From Kitasatospora sp. GP82 (GTDB lineage: Bacteria > Actinomycetota > Actinomycetes > Streptomycetales > Streptomycetaceae), in assembly GCF_029892105.1 (NCBI RefSeq), contig NZ_JARZAJ010000039.1, positions 1-60,999 on the forward strand: a DNA stretch of 60,999 nucleotides. The letters are read 5' to 3'. The position numbers and the translations under genes were made by a program. This document shows, piece after piece, positions 48,679 to 57,228 of this stretch (positions are counted from its first letter, which is position 1; each line of letters opens with the position of its first letter). The notes below the pieces were generated by a model that had not been told where the DNA came from, searched no databases, and saw only the letters and a program-made list of their open reading frames with translations.

Positions 48679-49614
48679 ATGTCGGCCACCCGCTACACCT
48701 ACCTCGGGCCCGCGGGCACCTTCACGGAAGCCGCCCTGCGCACCCTGCCCGAGGCGGCCACCCGCGAGCTGGTTCCGCTCGCCTCGGTTCAGGCCGCGCT
48801 GGACGCCGTCCGGGCGGGGGAGGCGGCCGGGGCCTTCGTCCCGGTGGAGAACTCGGTCGAGGGCGCGGTGACCGCGACCAGTGACGAACTGGCCGGCGGC
48901 AAGCCGCTGATGATCTACCGTGAGGTGCTGCTGCCGATCGCCTTCGCGCTGCTGGTCCGCCCCGGCACCACGCTGGAGGACGTCAAGACCGTCACCAGCC
49001 ACCCGGTGGCCCAGCCGCAGGTCCGCCGCTGGATCGCCGCCAACCTGCCGGATGCCCGCTGGGAGGCGGCGGCGTCCAACGCGGACGGGGCCAGGCTGGT
49101 GCAGGAGGGCCGCCACGACGGCGCCTTCGCGGGCGAGTTCGCCGCTCCGATCTACGAGCTGGACGTCCTGGTCAACGACATCCACGACGCCGAGAACGCG
49201 GTGACCCGGTTCGTCCTGGTCGGCCGTCCGGGGCGGGTCTCCTCGCCGACCGGCACGGACAAGACGTCCATGGTGGTCTGGCTGCCCGACGACCACCCGG
49301 GTGCGCTGCTGGAGCTGCTGCAGGAGTTCGCGGTGCGCGGGGTCAACCTGATGCGGATCGAGTCCCGGCCCACCGGTGAGGGGCTGGGCAACTACTGCTT
49401 CCTGATCGACTGCGAGGGCCACCTGAGCGAGCGGCGGGTGAGCGAGGCACTGATGGGACTGAAGCGGATCTGCCCGCAGGTACGGTTCCTCGGCTCCTAT
49501 CCCCGCGCCGATCACGGCACCTCGACACCGCTGCGCCCCGGCACCCTGGACGAGGAATTCAGTGCGGCGGCCGACTGGCTCTCACGCTGCCTCGACGGAC
49601 GCGGCGAACTCTGA
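48679..49614 (+). CDS. pheA: Prephenate dehydratase
   Basis: 311 residues from ATG 48679 with GGAGGC upstream. The PDT domain has YLGPAGTFTEAAL, VPVENSVEGAVTATSDEL, VTSHPVAQPQVRRW and the catalytic-motif equivalent of TRF as AENAVTRFVLVG; an ACT domain follows (DHPGALLELLQEF, GVNLMRIESRP) for phenylalanine feedback. It converts prephenate to phenylpyruvate. The frame also opens at 48460 but the upstream part is not coding. It is followed by the gene-free DnaA-box region and then serS, an order shared by streptomycetes. Confidence 0.96.
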   Translation: MSATRYTYLGPAGTFTEAALRTLPEAATRELVPLASVQAALDAVRAGEAAGAFVPVENSVEGAVTATSDELAGGKPLMIYREVLLPIAFALLVRPGTTLEDVKTVTSHPVAQPQVRRWIAANLPDARWEAAASNADGARLVQEGRHDGAFAGEFAAPIYELDVLVNDIHDAENAVTRFVLVGRPGRVSSPTGTDKTSMVVWLPDDHPGALLELLQEFAVRGVNLMRIESRPTGEGLGNYCFLIDCEGHLSERRVSEALMGLKRICPQVRFLGSYPRADHGTSTPLRPGTLDEEFSAAADWLSRCLDGRGEL

Positions 49615-50460
49615 CCGTCCGGCGGCAGCCGACCGCCCGGCGCCGCCGACCGCCAGGACACCACTGACCACCCGAGGACGCTGATCTGCGATCCTCGGCG
49701 ATCGGATCATTGGTGATCAATTCTGCAAACGATTTCGGTCGAAGTAGGCCAATTTCCGACACCCCGGACACTTCACCCGGACAGCCGATCGACAACTGCC
49801 GCACGGCAGCGGCGGATCGTGCTCGGCCGGGGTGCAGCCGGAGTGCAGCCGGAGTGCGACCGGGGCCGCTCGAGCGGGGGTCGTCCACAGGTCCGGCCGT
49901 TCATCCACAGGCACGAGTGCGCGCAGGTTATCCACAGTTATCCACAGGGCTGGGGATGAATCGACAAACCGGCATATCCACCTGCGGAGCCGGTCAGATC
50001 ATCAGCTAGGCGTTCAGAGGTGATCAATCGGGCCAGAGTCACCCTTGTTCCATCAAATCACCTGTCCGAGTGAGCAAATTACCTCGCCCGAGAAGGCCAA
50101 TCGAGGTTTGAAACCTCAATTCCTCGGTCGATTACGCGTAGAACCTTCACCATCCAGCCGTCCACAGGGCCTGCGGCGCCCCTGTGGACAGCGGGCCCGG
50201 ACCCCCTCCCCGACCGCTCCTCCACAGCACTTATCCACAGGCTGGCGTGAGTTATCCCCAGCCCCGATCCACCACCTCGCGCCCGTTCGCACGCCCGCCG
50301 ACGGGTGCCCCGGCATCGGTCCTGGGGCAGGATCCCAGAGCGCCTGACGGACCACGGCGGGCGGCGGCACGGCCGGCGGAGCCCGGCGGTCCCTCGGCCG
50401 TCGAGTACGACGCGCCAAACCGGTTCCTGTACGGGCCCCCCTCCCCGGTAGGCTGGGCCC
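49615..50460. other. Gene-free region with a cluster of DnaA boxes
   Basis: 846 bp without a credible gene. DnaA-box-like 9-mers: TCGTCCACA (49881), TCATCCACA (49901), TTATCCACA (49928, 49938 and 50231), CCGTCCACA (50158), TGTGGACAG i.e. a minus-strand box (50183), plus weaker TCCTCCACA (50218) and TTATCCCCA (50252). They form two groups, 49881-49946 and 50158-50260, around a less GC-rich middle containing the palindrome GAGGTTT-G-AAACCTC (50103-50117). GGTGATCAAT is repeated at 49712 and 50019. The context (pheA-serS) and density fit the DnaA-binding titration cluster known in S. coelicolor as D78. Confidence 0.75.
50424..50454 (+). promoter_or_regulatory. serS promoter
   Basis: TTCCTG (50424-50429) and TAGGCT (50449-50454), 19-bp spacer. 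The GTG at 50461 is 6 bases after the -10 box, so the mRNA may start at or just before the start codon. Confidence 0.5.
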
Positions 50461-51738
50461 GTGATTGACCTTCGCCTGCTCCGTGAGGACCCAGACCGAG
50501 TGCGCGCCTCGCAGCGTGCCCGTGGCGAGGACGTCGACCTGGTCGACGCCCTCCTCTCCGCCGACGAGCGGCGCCGGTCCTCGGGCAGTCGCTTCGACGA
50601 GCTGCGCAACGAGCAGAAGACGCTCGGCAAGCAGATCCCCAAGGCCCAGGGCGAGGAGAAGGCCGAGCTGCTCAGGCGCGCCTCCGAGCTGGCCGCCGCG
50701 GTCAAGGCCGCCGACGCCGAGCAGACCGAGGCCAAGGAGGAGGCCGACCGCCTGCTCCGCTCGCTCGCCAACCTGATCGACCCGGCCGCGCCGGTCGGTG
50801 GCGAGGAGGACTTCGTCACCCTCGAGGAGATCGGCACCCCGCGCGACTTCGCGGCCGAGGGCTTCGCGCCGAAGGACCACGTCGAGCTGGGCCAGATCCT
50901 CGGCGCGATCGACACCGAGCGCGGCGCCAAGGTCGCCGGTGCCCGCTCCTACTACCTGACCGGCGTCGGCGCGCTGCTGGAGCTCGCCCTGGTCAACATG
51001 GCGATGGCGCAGGCCACCGAGGCCGGTTTCATCCCGATGATCACCCCGGCCCTGGTCCGGCCGGCCGCCATGGACGGCACCGGCTTCCTCGGCCAGGCGG
51101 CGGAGAACGTCTACCACCTCCCCGAGGAGGACCGGTACCTGGTCGGCACCAGCGAGGTCCCGCTGGCGGCTTACCACATGGACGAGATCCTCGACGCCGA
51201 GAAGCTGCCGCTGCGCTACGCCGGTTTCTCCTCCTGCTTCCGCCGCGAGGCGGGCACCTACGGCAAGGACACCCGAGGCATCATCCGGGTGCACCAGTTC
51301 GAGAAGGTGGAGATGTTCGTCTACACCACGCCGGAGGACGCGGAGGCCGAGCACCGCCGCCTGCTCCAGTGGGAGAAGGACTTCCTCACCGCGCTCGAAC
51401 TCCCCTACCGGGTGATCGACGTCGCCTCCGGCGACCTCGGCGCCTCGGCCGTGCGGAAGTTCGACATCGAGGCCTGGATCCCGACCCAGGGCAAGTACCG
51501 CGAGGTCACCTCGACCTCGAACACCACCGAGTACCAGTCCCGCCGCCTCTCCATCCGGATGCGCGAGGAGGGCAACAAGGTCCGCCCGCTGGCGACGCTG
51601 AACGGCACCCTGGTCGCCGTCCCGCGCGTGATCGTGGCGATCCTGGAGAACCACCAGCAGGCCGACGGCTCGGTGGTCGTCCCCGAGGCGCTCCGTCCGT
51701 TCCTCGGCGGGCGCGCCGTCCTGGAGCCCGTCAAGTAG
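50461..51738 (+). CDS. serS: Seryl-tRNA synthetase
   Basis: 425 residues, family size, from GTG 50461. N-terminal coiled-coil arm (RRSSGSRFDELRNEQKTLGK onward, about 28-100) that holds the tRNA-Ser long arm, then the class II core with motif 2 CFRREAGTYGKDTRGIIRVH and motif 3 TLNGTLVAVPRVIVAILEN. Acceptors of serine on tRNA-Ser and, in this genus, selenocysteine-free. A -10 box close to the start suggests a near-leaderless transcript. The HAD gene follows 56 bases after the stop and may be co-transcribed. Confidence 0.98.
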   Translation: MIDLRLLREDPDRVRASQRARGEDVDLVDALLSADERRRSSGSRFDELRNEQKTLGKQIPKAQGEEKAELLRRASELAAAVKAADAEQTEAKEEADRLLRSLANLIDPAAPVGGEEDFVTLEEIGTPRDFAAEGFAPKDHVELGQILGAIDTERGAKVAGARSYYLTGVGALLELALVNMAMAQATEAGFIPMITPALVRPAAMDGTGFLGQAAENVYHLPEEDRYLVGTSEVPLAAYHMDEILDAEKLPLRYAGFSSCFRREAGTYGKDTRGIIRVHQFEKVEMFVYTTPEDAEAEHRRLLQWEKDFLTALELPYRVIDVASGDLGASAVRKFDIEAWIPTQGKYREVTSTSNTTEYQSRRLSIRMREEGNKVRPLATLNGTLVAVPRVIVAILENHQQADGSVVVPEALRPFLGGRAVLEPVK

Positions 51739-51794
51739 GCACCACCGTCCGGCAGTCGGACATGCACAAGCAACTCCCTGGAGACGTACGGCAG

Positions 51795-52664
51795 ATGAGC
51801 ATCGCAAGCCACCGACCCGACGTCTCCCCCGGTGCTCCTCCTGGTACTTCCCTCGGTGGCGACCTGCCCTACCGGCTGGTCGCCACCGACCTGGACGGCA
51901 CCCTGCTGAACTCGGCCGAGACCGTGTCCGGGCGGACTCGCGCCGCGCTGGCCGCCACCGTCGCCGCCGGGGCCCTGCACATCATCGTCACCGGCCGCTC
52001 GGCCACCTGGGCCCGCCCGGTCTTCGACGAGATCGGCTACGCCGGGATAGCGGTCTGCGGCCAGGGCGCGCAGGTCTACCACGCCGGCGAGCACCGGCTG
52101 CTCACCTCGCTCACCCTGGACCGGCGGCTCGCCGCGCTGGCGCTGGCCAAGATCGAGGCCGAGGTCGGCCCGCTCGCGGTGGCCGCCAACCAGGACGGCC
52201 TGGAGGGCGCCGTGCTGGCAGGACCCGGGTACGAGCTGCAGATCGGCTCCGAGCTGCCGATCGTCCGGGTGGACGGCGCCGAGCTGTTCGACTCGCCGAT
52301 CAGCAAGCTCTACATCCAGCACCCGGGTTTCGACGACGATTCGCTGGCGCAGATCGCCCAGCAGGTGGCGGGCGACCTGGTCGGCGTCACCATGGCCGGG
52401 GCCGGCGTGGTGGAGTTGCTGCCGCTCGGCCTGACCAAGGCCACCGGGCTCGCGGTCGCCGCCAACCGGCTCGGCGTCAAGGCCAGGCAGACCATCGCCT
52501 TCGGCGACATGCCCAACGACGTCCCGATGTTCGCCTGGGCCGCCCACGGCGTGGCCATGGCCAACGCCCATGAGCAACTGCTGGCAGTCGCGGACGAGAT
52601 CACCGTCAGCAACGACGAGAACGGCGTCGCCGTCGTCCTGGAACGGCTCTTCCCGGCAAACTAG
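51795..52664 (+). CDS. HAD-superfamily phosphatase (Cof type)
   Basis: 289 residues from ATG 51795 with GGAGA about 10 bases upstream; ATG 51762 would add 11 residues without a ribosome site. The Cof-like core: VATDLDGTLLNS (nucleophile Asp and acid Asp), IIVTGRS (motif II), a cap domain with a beta-rich VGPLAVAANQDGLEG part, GLTKATGL (motif III Lys) and FGDMPNDVPMFAWA (motif IV). Such enzymes dephosphorylate sugar phosphates, flavin or vitamin precursors; the substrate is not deducible. It lies downstream of serS and before two hairpins. Confidence 0.92.
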   Translation: MSIASHRPDVSPGAPPGTSLGGDLPYRLVATDLDGTLLNSAETVSGRTRAALAATVAAGALHIIVTGRSATWARPVFDEIGYAGIAVCGQGAQVYHAGEHRLLTSLTLDRRLAALALAKIEAEVGPLAVAANQDGLEGAVLAGPGYELQIGSELPIVRVDGAELFDSPISKLYIQHPGFDDDSLAQIAQQVAGDLVGVTMAGAGVVELLPLGLTKATGLAVAANRLGVKARQTIAFGDMPNDVPMFAWAAHGVAMANAHEQLLAVADEITVSNDENGVAVVLERLFPAN

Positions 52665-52682
52665 GCCCCCGAGGTACCCACA

Positions 52683-52736
52683 AGGGCGCGGGGCCCTGTT
52701 GGGTTGCCCCTTTGCGTTCGGAGTGCCCCGCGCCCT
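52683..52736 (+). terminator. First hairpin after HAD gene
   Basis: AGGGCGCGGGG (52683-52693) with CCCCGCGCCCT (52726-52736), perfect 11 bp, 32-base loop. Confidence 0.6.
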
Positions 52737-52752
52737 GAGAAGTGCGGCTTGC

Positions 52753-52803
52753 ACCGAAGGACGCCCTGGGCCGGTGGTGATCGGGCTCAGGGCGTCCTTC
52801 GGT
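52753..52803. terminator. Second hairpin, between HAD and LCP genes
   Basis: Perfect 16-bp stem ACCGAAGGACGCCCTG (52753-52768) with 52788-52803, 19-base loop, 8 bases from the LCP stop. It serves both converging genes. Confidence 0.88.
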
Positions 52804-52811
52804 TCGGTGGG

Positions 52812-54572
52812 TCAGCCGTAGGAGACGTTGCTGCACGGGTCGTCGTCGGCCGAGCGGGCGTCGGCGCTGACGCTGCTCGGCAGCGGGCCCGGGGCCACGC
52901 TCGCCCCGCCGGAGGTGCTGCCGGTGCCGCCGCCTGCTGCCGCGAAGTCCTTGCCCAGGACCACGCTGATGCCCGCCTTCGAGACCGGCTCCAGGGTCGC
53001 ACCGGGGAAGAGCGAGGCGACGGTCTGCGCCTTGGCCTTCTCACCGGGCCCGTACTGGACCGAGGTGGTGGTGTGGTTGCGCGAGGACGCGTTGGTCGTC
53101 GTGGTGACGGTGAACTTGGCGTCCTTCAGCCTGGTCTCGGCCGTGCTGGCGAGCCCCGCCGTCTGGGTGCCGTTGTAGACGCCGACCCGGATGCCGCTCC
53201 CGTCCACCGAGGCGGGAGCGGGCGCGCCCTGGCTGTCGGCGGCGGGGGTGGCGGAGGCTGCGGCCGACGGGGCCGCACTGGCCTGTCCGCCACTGGCGTC
53301 CTGGCCGTCCAGCGTGCGGTCGGCCTTGAGCGCCGCGAAGAGCTGGTCGACATCGGGGTGGACCAGGCCGACCCGGGCGCCCTCGAAGCGCCAGGGGGTG
53401 GTGATGAACTTGATGTTGCGCAGGTCGATGTTCTTCAGCGAGAGCGCGAAGGAGAGCAGCTTCTGTGCCGAGCCCAGCCCCTCGTCCACGGTCAGCGACT
53501 TGGTCGCGGCGTCCGCCAGCGGAAGCAGGTTGGTCGGGTTCATGCCCTTGCCCTTGACGTCCTTGATCAGCGCGGAGAGGAACGCCTGCTGGCGCTTCAT
53601 CCGGCCGATGTCCGAGCCGTCGCCGACGCCGTGCCGCAGCCGGACGTAGTCGAGCGCCTGCTGGCCCTCGACCATCTGCTCGCCCTTCTTGAAGATCTCC
53701 TTGCCCTTGTGGCCGAGGTTGGGGTCGAGATCGCCCTCGTAGACGGCGTTCGGCAGGCAGACGTTGACGCCGCCGATGGCGCTGGTCATCGCGGCGAAGC
53801 CTTCGAAGTTGACCACCATGGTGTGGTCGACCCGCAGATTGGTGAGCTTCTCGACGGTGTTCTGAGTGCAGGCCGGGTTGCCCTGCTCGGTGTCGCCGAC
53901 CGCGAAGGCGGAGTTGAACATGACGTTGTTCTCCTCCTTGGTCCACTTGCCGTTGGGCATCTTGCAGGCCGGACGGGTCACCAGGGCGTCGCGCGGGAAC
54001 GATATGCCCACGGAGTGCTTGTGGTCGGCGTATATGTGCAACAGGATCGTGGTGTCCGAGCGCGCGCCGGAGTCACCGCCGCCCCCGAGGTCCTTGTTCG
54101 CGCCCGCGCGCGAGTCGGAGCCGATGAGCAGGACGTTGACCGGACGGTTGCCGTTGGCGTCGGCCGCACCGGCGTCGGGCCGGTCCTTGCTGACCCCGTC
54201 CTGGCCGAAGGTGCTGATGTTGCCGTTCAGCTTCATATAGACCGCGCCACCGGCGAGGACCACCAGGGCCATCGAGGAGGCCGCCACCCAGGTGATGACC
54301 TTCTTCTTGCTGCGCTTCTGCTTGCCGCGCGGCGCGCCGCGGCCGGCCCCGCGACCACCGCCGTCGCCCCCGTCGCCGCTACCGCCGTTGCCGCCGCCCC
54401 GGCGGGCCGCCGCCCGGCCGCCGGGCAGCGGCGCGTCCGGGCCGGACCCGCGTCGCGGTGAAGGCACGCCGCGGGAGGAGTCCCGGCCGTGGCCCGGACC
54501 GCCGCCCTGGGGTGCGTCGTCGCGCCACCAGTCGGCGTCGTGATCGGACGCTCCCGCCCTCTGGCCTGACAT
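52812..54572 (-). CDS. LytR-CpsA-Psr (LCP) cell-wall ligase with LytR_C domain
   Basis: 586 residues from ATG 54572 with GGAGG eight bases upstream. A disordered, Gly/Arg/Asp-rich cytoplasmic head (1-90), one membrane helix (VITWVAASSMALVVLAGGAVYM, about 91-112), then the LCP domain: NVLLIGSDSRAG, SVGISFPRDALV, FEGFAAMTSAIGGVNVCLP, ALDYVRLRHGVGDGSDIGRMKRQQ. After a Ser/Ala linker comes a LytR_C domain (GIRVGVYNGTQTAGLASTAE...). LCP enzymes attach teichoic or other glycopolymers to peptidoglycan, using polyprenyl-phosphate substrates, outside the membrane. Separate unit with its own hairpin terminator. Confidence 0.95.
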   Translation of the reverse strand: MSGQRAGASDHDADWWRDDAPQGGGPGHGRDSSRGVPSPRRGSGPDAPLPGGRAAARRGGGNGGSGDGGDGGGRGAGRGAPRGKQKRSKKKVITWVAASSMALVVLAGGAVYMKLNGNISTFGQDGVSKDRPDAGAADANGNRPVNVLLIGSDSRAGANKDLGGGGDSGARSDTTILLHIYADHKHSVGISFPRDALVTRPACKMPNGKWTKEENNVMFNSAFAVGDTEQGNPACTQNTVEKLTNLRVDHTMVVNFEGFAAMTSAIGGVNVCLPNAVYEGDLDPNLGHKGKEIFKKGEQMVEGQQALDYVRLRHGVGDGSDIGRMKRQQAFLSALIKDVKGKGMNPTNLLPLADAATKSLTVDEGLGSAQKLLSFALSLKNIDLRNIKFITTPWRFEGARVGLVHPDVDQLFAALKADRTLDGQDASGGQASAAPSAAASATPAADSQGAPAPASVDGSGIRVGVYNGTQTAGLASTAETRLKDAKFTVTTTTNASSRNHTTTSVQYGPGEKAKAQTVASLFPGATLEPVSKAGISVVLGKDFAAAGGGTGSTSGGASVAPGPLPSSVSADARSADDDPCSNVSYG

Positions 54573-54951
54573 ACGTACACCCTCCACCAGACGGCAGGAA
54601 CAGCTGCCCACAGCGGACTCACCGTGCGCAGGAGCAACGCCCGGCGTCTGCCGAACGTGCCGCACCACCGCCCCGGTGATGCTCAGCTCTCGCACATATA
54701 TACGCAAAGAGCTTCAGCGGAGCATATAAAGGCAAGATGACGAAGTCACTGCCTGGGCTCCGGATTGCACGATCGCCCAGGTGGCAAGCCTACTGGGCGG
54801 CCCGAAGGCCCCGGCGGAGCACGGCCTTGGCGCCCTGCACAACACTGCCGCGAAAACTCCACGACATGGTTGGACGGCCGGAGTTCCGTGGGCTTTGATC
54901 AACTCCTCATTCAATCTTCGAATATATTTTCGAAAACTTCCTCGCCCGTCA
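54573..54951. promoter_or_regulatory. Gene-free interval between LCP and GntR genes
   Basis: 379 bp, less GC-rich than its surroundings, with ATATATAC-like boxes around 54696-54702 and AGCATATAAAGGC near 54721, and two TTCGAA palindromes (54917-54922, 54929-54934) separated by TATATT just before the GntR operators. No gene is apparent. It must hold the LCP promoter on the minus strand. Confidence 0.45.
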
Positions 54952-55010
54952 GTTGTAGGACAACCGGGCAAGTACTTGTAGGATGACCGGGCAAGCAGTT
55001 GTAGGATGAC
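54952..55010 (+). promoter_or_regulatory. Three GntR-type operators spaced exactly 23 bp
   Basis: GTTGTAGGACAAC (54952-54964, perfect dyad), CTTGTAGGATGAC (54975-54987) and GTTGTAGGATGAC (54998-55010). Start-to-start spacing is 23 bp twice. They lie 29-87 bases before the GntR start. Confidence 0.85.
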
Positions 55011-55038
55011 TCGCGTACCGACCCGGAAGGAGCCCTCG

Positions 55039-55773
55039 ATGACCAACGTGAGCAACGACGGTCTGCAGGCTGCCGGGCGGCGCTCGCTGGTGGACGCCAC
55101 GATCGAGCAGCTGCGGGAGCAGCTGAGCGCGGGCAGCTGGCCGGTCGGCGGGAAGATCCCGACCGAGCACGAGCTGGCCGAGCGGCTCCAGGTCGGACGG
55201 AACACCGTGCGCGAGGCGATCCGGGTGCTGGTGCACGCAGGGATGCTGGTGTCGCGCCAGGGCGAGGGGACGTTCGTCCGGTCGACCAGTGACCCGGCCG
55301 CGGTACTGCGCGGTGTGCAGCGCTCCGGCGTACGGGACGTACTGGAGGTCCGTGCCGCGCTGGAGACCGAGGCGGCGAGGCTCGCCGCGCTGCGGCACAC
55401 ACCCGAGGACATCGCCCGGATGCGGGCCGCACTGGCCCGCGAGGCCGAGGTGATCGCCTCGCACCCGGAGCGGGCCGGCCGCGAGGCCACGGTCGAGCAC
55501 GACCTGGAGTTCCACACCGCCGTGGTGGAGGCCGCGCACAACCCGGCGCTCGCCGAGATCTACCGCTACTTCGGCGCCTCCGTGCGCGAGTCCATGCGGA
55601 CGGCCTTCGGCGACCACGAGATGCCGGAGGTGGTCGTCGCGACCCACGCGGCTCTGGTGGACGCGATCGAGAGCGGTGACCCCGAGCGCGCCGAGGCCGC
55701 GTGTCGTGAGCTGCTCGCGGAGCCGACGGCCGCCGTGGAGCAGCTTCTCGCCAGCATCGCCGCCCGGAAGTAA
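55039..55773 (+). CDS. GntR/FadR-family transcriptional regulator (FCD type)
   Basis: 244 residues from ATG 55039 with GGAAGGAG seven bases upstream. N-terminal winged helix-turn-helix: SLVDATIEQLREQLSAGSWP, IPTEHELAERLQVGRNTVREAIRVLVHAG, SRQGEGTFVRS. The C-terminal helical FCD ligand domain has VLEVRAALETEAARLAAL, EHDLEFHTAVVEAAHN, and HAALVDAIESGDPERAEAA; His residues at EFHTAV and near the end fit the metal site of FCD regulators. It should bind the three upstream sites and repress itself together with the MFS gene 102 bp downstream. The effector is unknown, but a small carboxylate is typical for the family. Confidence 0.93.
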   Translation: MTNVSNDGLQAAGRRSLVDATIEQLREQLSAGSWPVGGKIPTEHELAERLQVGRNTVREAIRVLVHAGMLVSRQGEGTFVRSTSDPAAVLRGVQRSGVRDVLEVRAALETEAARLAALRHTPEDIARMRAALAREAEVIASHPERAGREATVEHDLEFHTAVVEAAHNPALAEIYRYFGASVRESMRTAFGDHEMPEVVVATHAALVDAIESGDPERAEAACRELLAEPTAAVEQLLASIAARK

Positions 55774-55875
55774 CGGTCACTCCGAGCCGCCGAGCCCCGC
55801 CTTCCGCGCCCCGCCACCACTTTTCCGCGTCCTGCCCGGACGCCCTGCCAAGCCCTGCCCGGAGAGAAACCCGCC

Positions 55876-57105
55876 ATGTCGGTCACCCGCGCCCAGCAGC
55901 CGGTCGCCACCCCAGTAGTCCGTACTCGCACCAGGCTCGCCCACCCGGCGCTGCTGCTGACCGGCATCGTGCTGGTCGCGCTCAACATGCGCGCCTGCCT
56001 GGCCGCCATCTCGCCGATGGTCGGCGAGATCCAGCACACCTTCGGGCTCTCGGCGACCGCGAGCGGTCTGATCACCACCGTCCCGGTGCTGTTCCAGGGC
56101 GTCGGCGCACCGCTCACACCCCGGCTGACCCGGCGCTTCGGTGCGGAGCGGGTGGTGCTCGGCGCGGTGCTGGTACTGGGTGCCGGTGTGCTGCTGCGGG
56201 TGCTGCCCTCGGTGGCCGCGCTGTACGCGGGGTGCGTGGTGATCGGTGTCGCGATCGCCGTCCTGAACGTCTCGATGCCCGGCCTGGTCAAGCGGGAGTT
56301 CCCGGACAAGGCCGCGACCATGACCGGCGTCTACTCCACCACCATGCTGATCGGCGCCACCCTGGCGGCCGGTTCCTCGGTGCCGTTGGAGAAGGTGCTC
56401 GGCGGTGGCTGGGAGGCCTCGCTCGGTGCCTGGTCGCTGCTCGCGCTGATCGCGGCGGTCGCCTGGCTGCCGCAGGTGCTGCGTTCCCGCCAGGAGAAGG
56501 CGGCGGTGGCCGCCGCACCGACCGGCAGGCAGATCGAGGGGATCTGGCGTTCGCCGCTGGCCTGGCAGATCAGCCTCTTCATGGGCATCTCCTCGCTGCT
56601 GGTCTACACCCTGGTCGCCTGGATGCCGACGATCCTGGCCGACCACGGCATGGACCGGGGCGAGGCCGGTCTGGTCTTCGCCTTCAGCAACCTGGTGCAG
56701 GTCGCGGGCGCCTTCCTGGTGCCGCTGGCGGCCGGTCGGATGAGCCGCCAGCGCGGCCTGGCCGTCTCGATGGCGACGCTCAACGCGATCGGTATCACCG
56801 GCCTGCTCGTCGCCCCGGTCTCCGGCGCCTGGGTCTCGGCCGCCGTGCTCGGCATCGCCCAGGGCGGTTCGCTCGGCCTGGCGCTGGCCTTCATCGTGCT
56901 GCGGACCGGCAGCGCGGCGGGCACGGCGCAGCTCGGCGGGATGAGCCAGGCGATCGGCTATCTGGTCGCGGCCGTGGGTCCGGTCGGCGCGGGTGCCCTG
57001 CACCAGGTGACCGGCAACTGGAACCTGCCGCTGATCCTGCTGCTCGTCCTCGCCTCGGTCGCCGCCGCGGCGGGCTGGGGCGCGGGCCGGGACCGTACGC
57101 TCTGA
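55876..57105 (+). CDS. CynX/NimT-family MFS transporter
   Basis: 409 residues from ATG 55876, GGAGAG upstream. Twelve hydrophobic helices; LLLTGIVLVALNMRACLAAISPMVGEI near the start is typical of the CynX/NimT group. It has the motif A-like RFGAERVVLGAVLVL loop and SMPGLVKREFPDKAATMTGVY in helix 5, plus a WMPTILADHGMDRGEAG stretch. Characterised members move cyanate or 2-nitroimidazole, but most are unassigned; I infer efflux or uptake of a small anion or drug. It follows the GntR gene on the same strand across 102 bp and likely belongs to its regulon. Confidence 0.9.
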   Translation: MSVTRAQQPVATPVVRTRTRLAHPALLLTGIVLVALNMRACLAAISPMVGEIQHTFGLSATASGLITTVPVLFQGVGAPLTPRLTRRFGAERVVLGAVLVLGAGVLLRVLPSVAALYAGCVVIGVAIAVLNVSMPGLVKREFPDKAATMTGVYSTTMLIGATLAAGSSVPLEKVLGGGWEASLGAWSLLALIAAVAWLPQVLRSRQEKAAVAAAPTGRQIEGIWRSPLAWQISLFMGISSLLVYTLVAWMPTILADHGMDRGEAGLVFAFSNLVQVAGAFLVPLAAGRMSRQRGLAVSMATLNAIGITGLLVAPVSGAWVSAAVLGIAQGGSLGLALAFIVLRTGSAAGTAQLGGMSQAIGYLVAAVGPVGAGALHQVTGNWNLPLILLLVLASVAAAAGWGAGRDRTL

Positions 57106-57152
57106 ACCCTCCGGGCTGTACGGGGACCGAGCGCTGAGGCCACCGAAACGAA

Positions 57153-57196
57153 CCGACCGTACGGGCTCACGGCTTGCCGTGGGCCCGTACGGTCGG
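57153..57196. terminator. Terminator between MFS and ABC genes
   Basis: 21-bp stem with one G-T pair (57153-57173 with 57176-57196, core CCGACCGTACGGG). The shortest loop is TT, so the inner pairs probably open. Confidence 0.9.
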
Positions 57197-57228
57197 ATGC
57201 GTATCAGGCCCCTACCGGGCTGTACCGC

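Noticed and set aside
49615..50460. The DnaA-box region as chromosomal oriC
   Set aside because: No dnaA, dnaN, recF or gyrB nearby and too few boxes; oriC in this group has more boxes between dnaA and dnaN.
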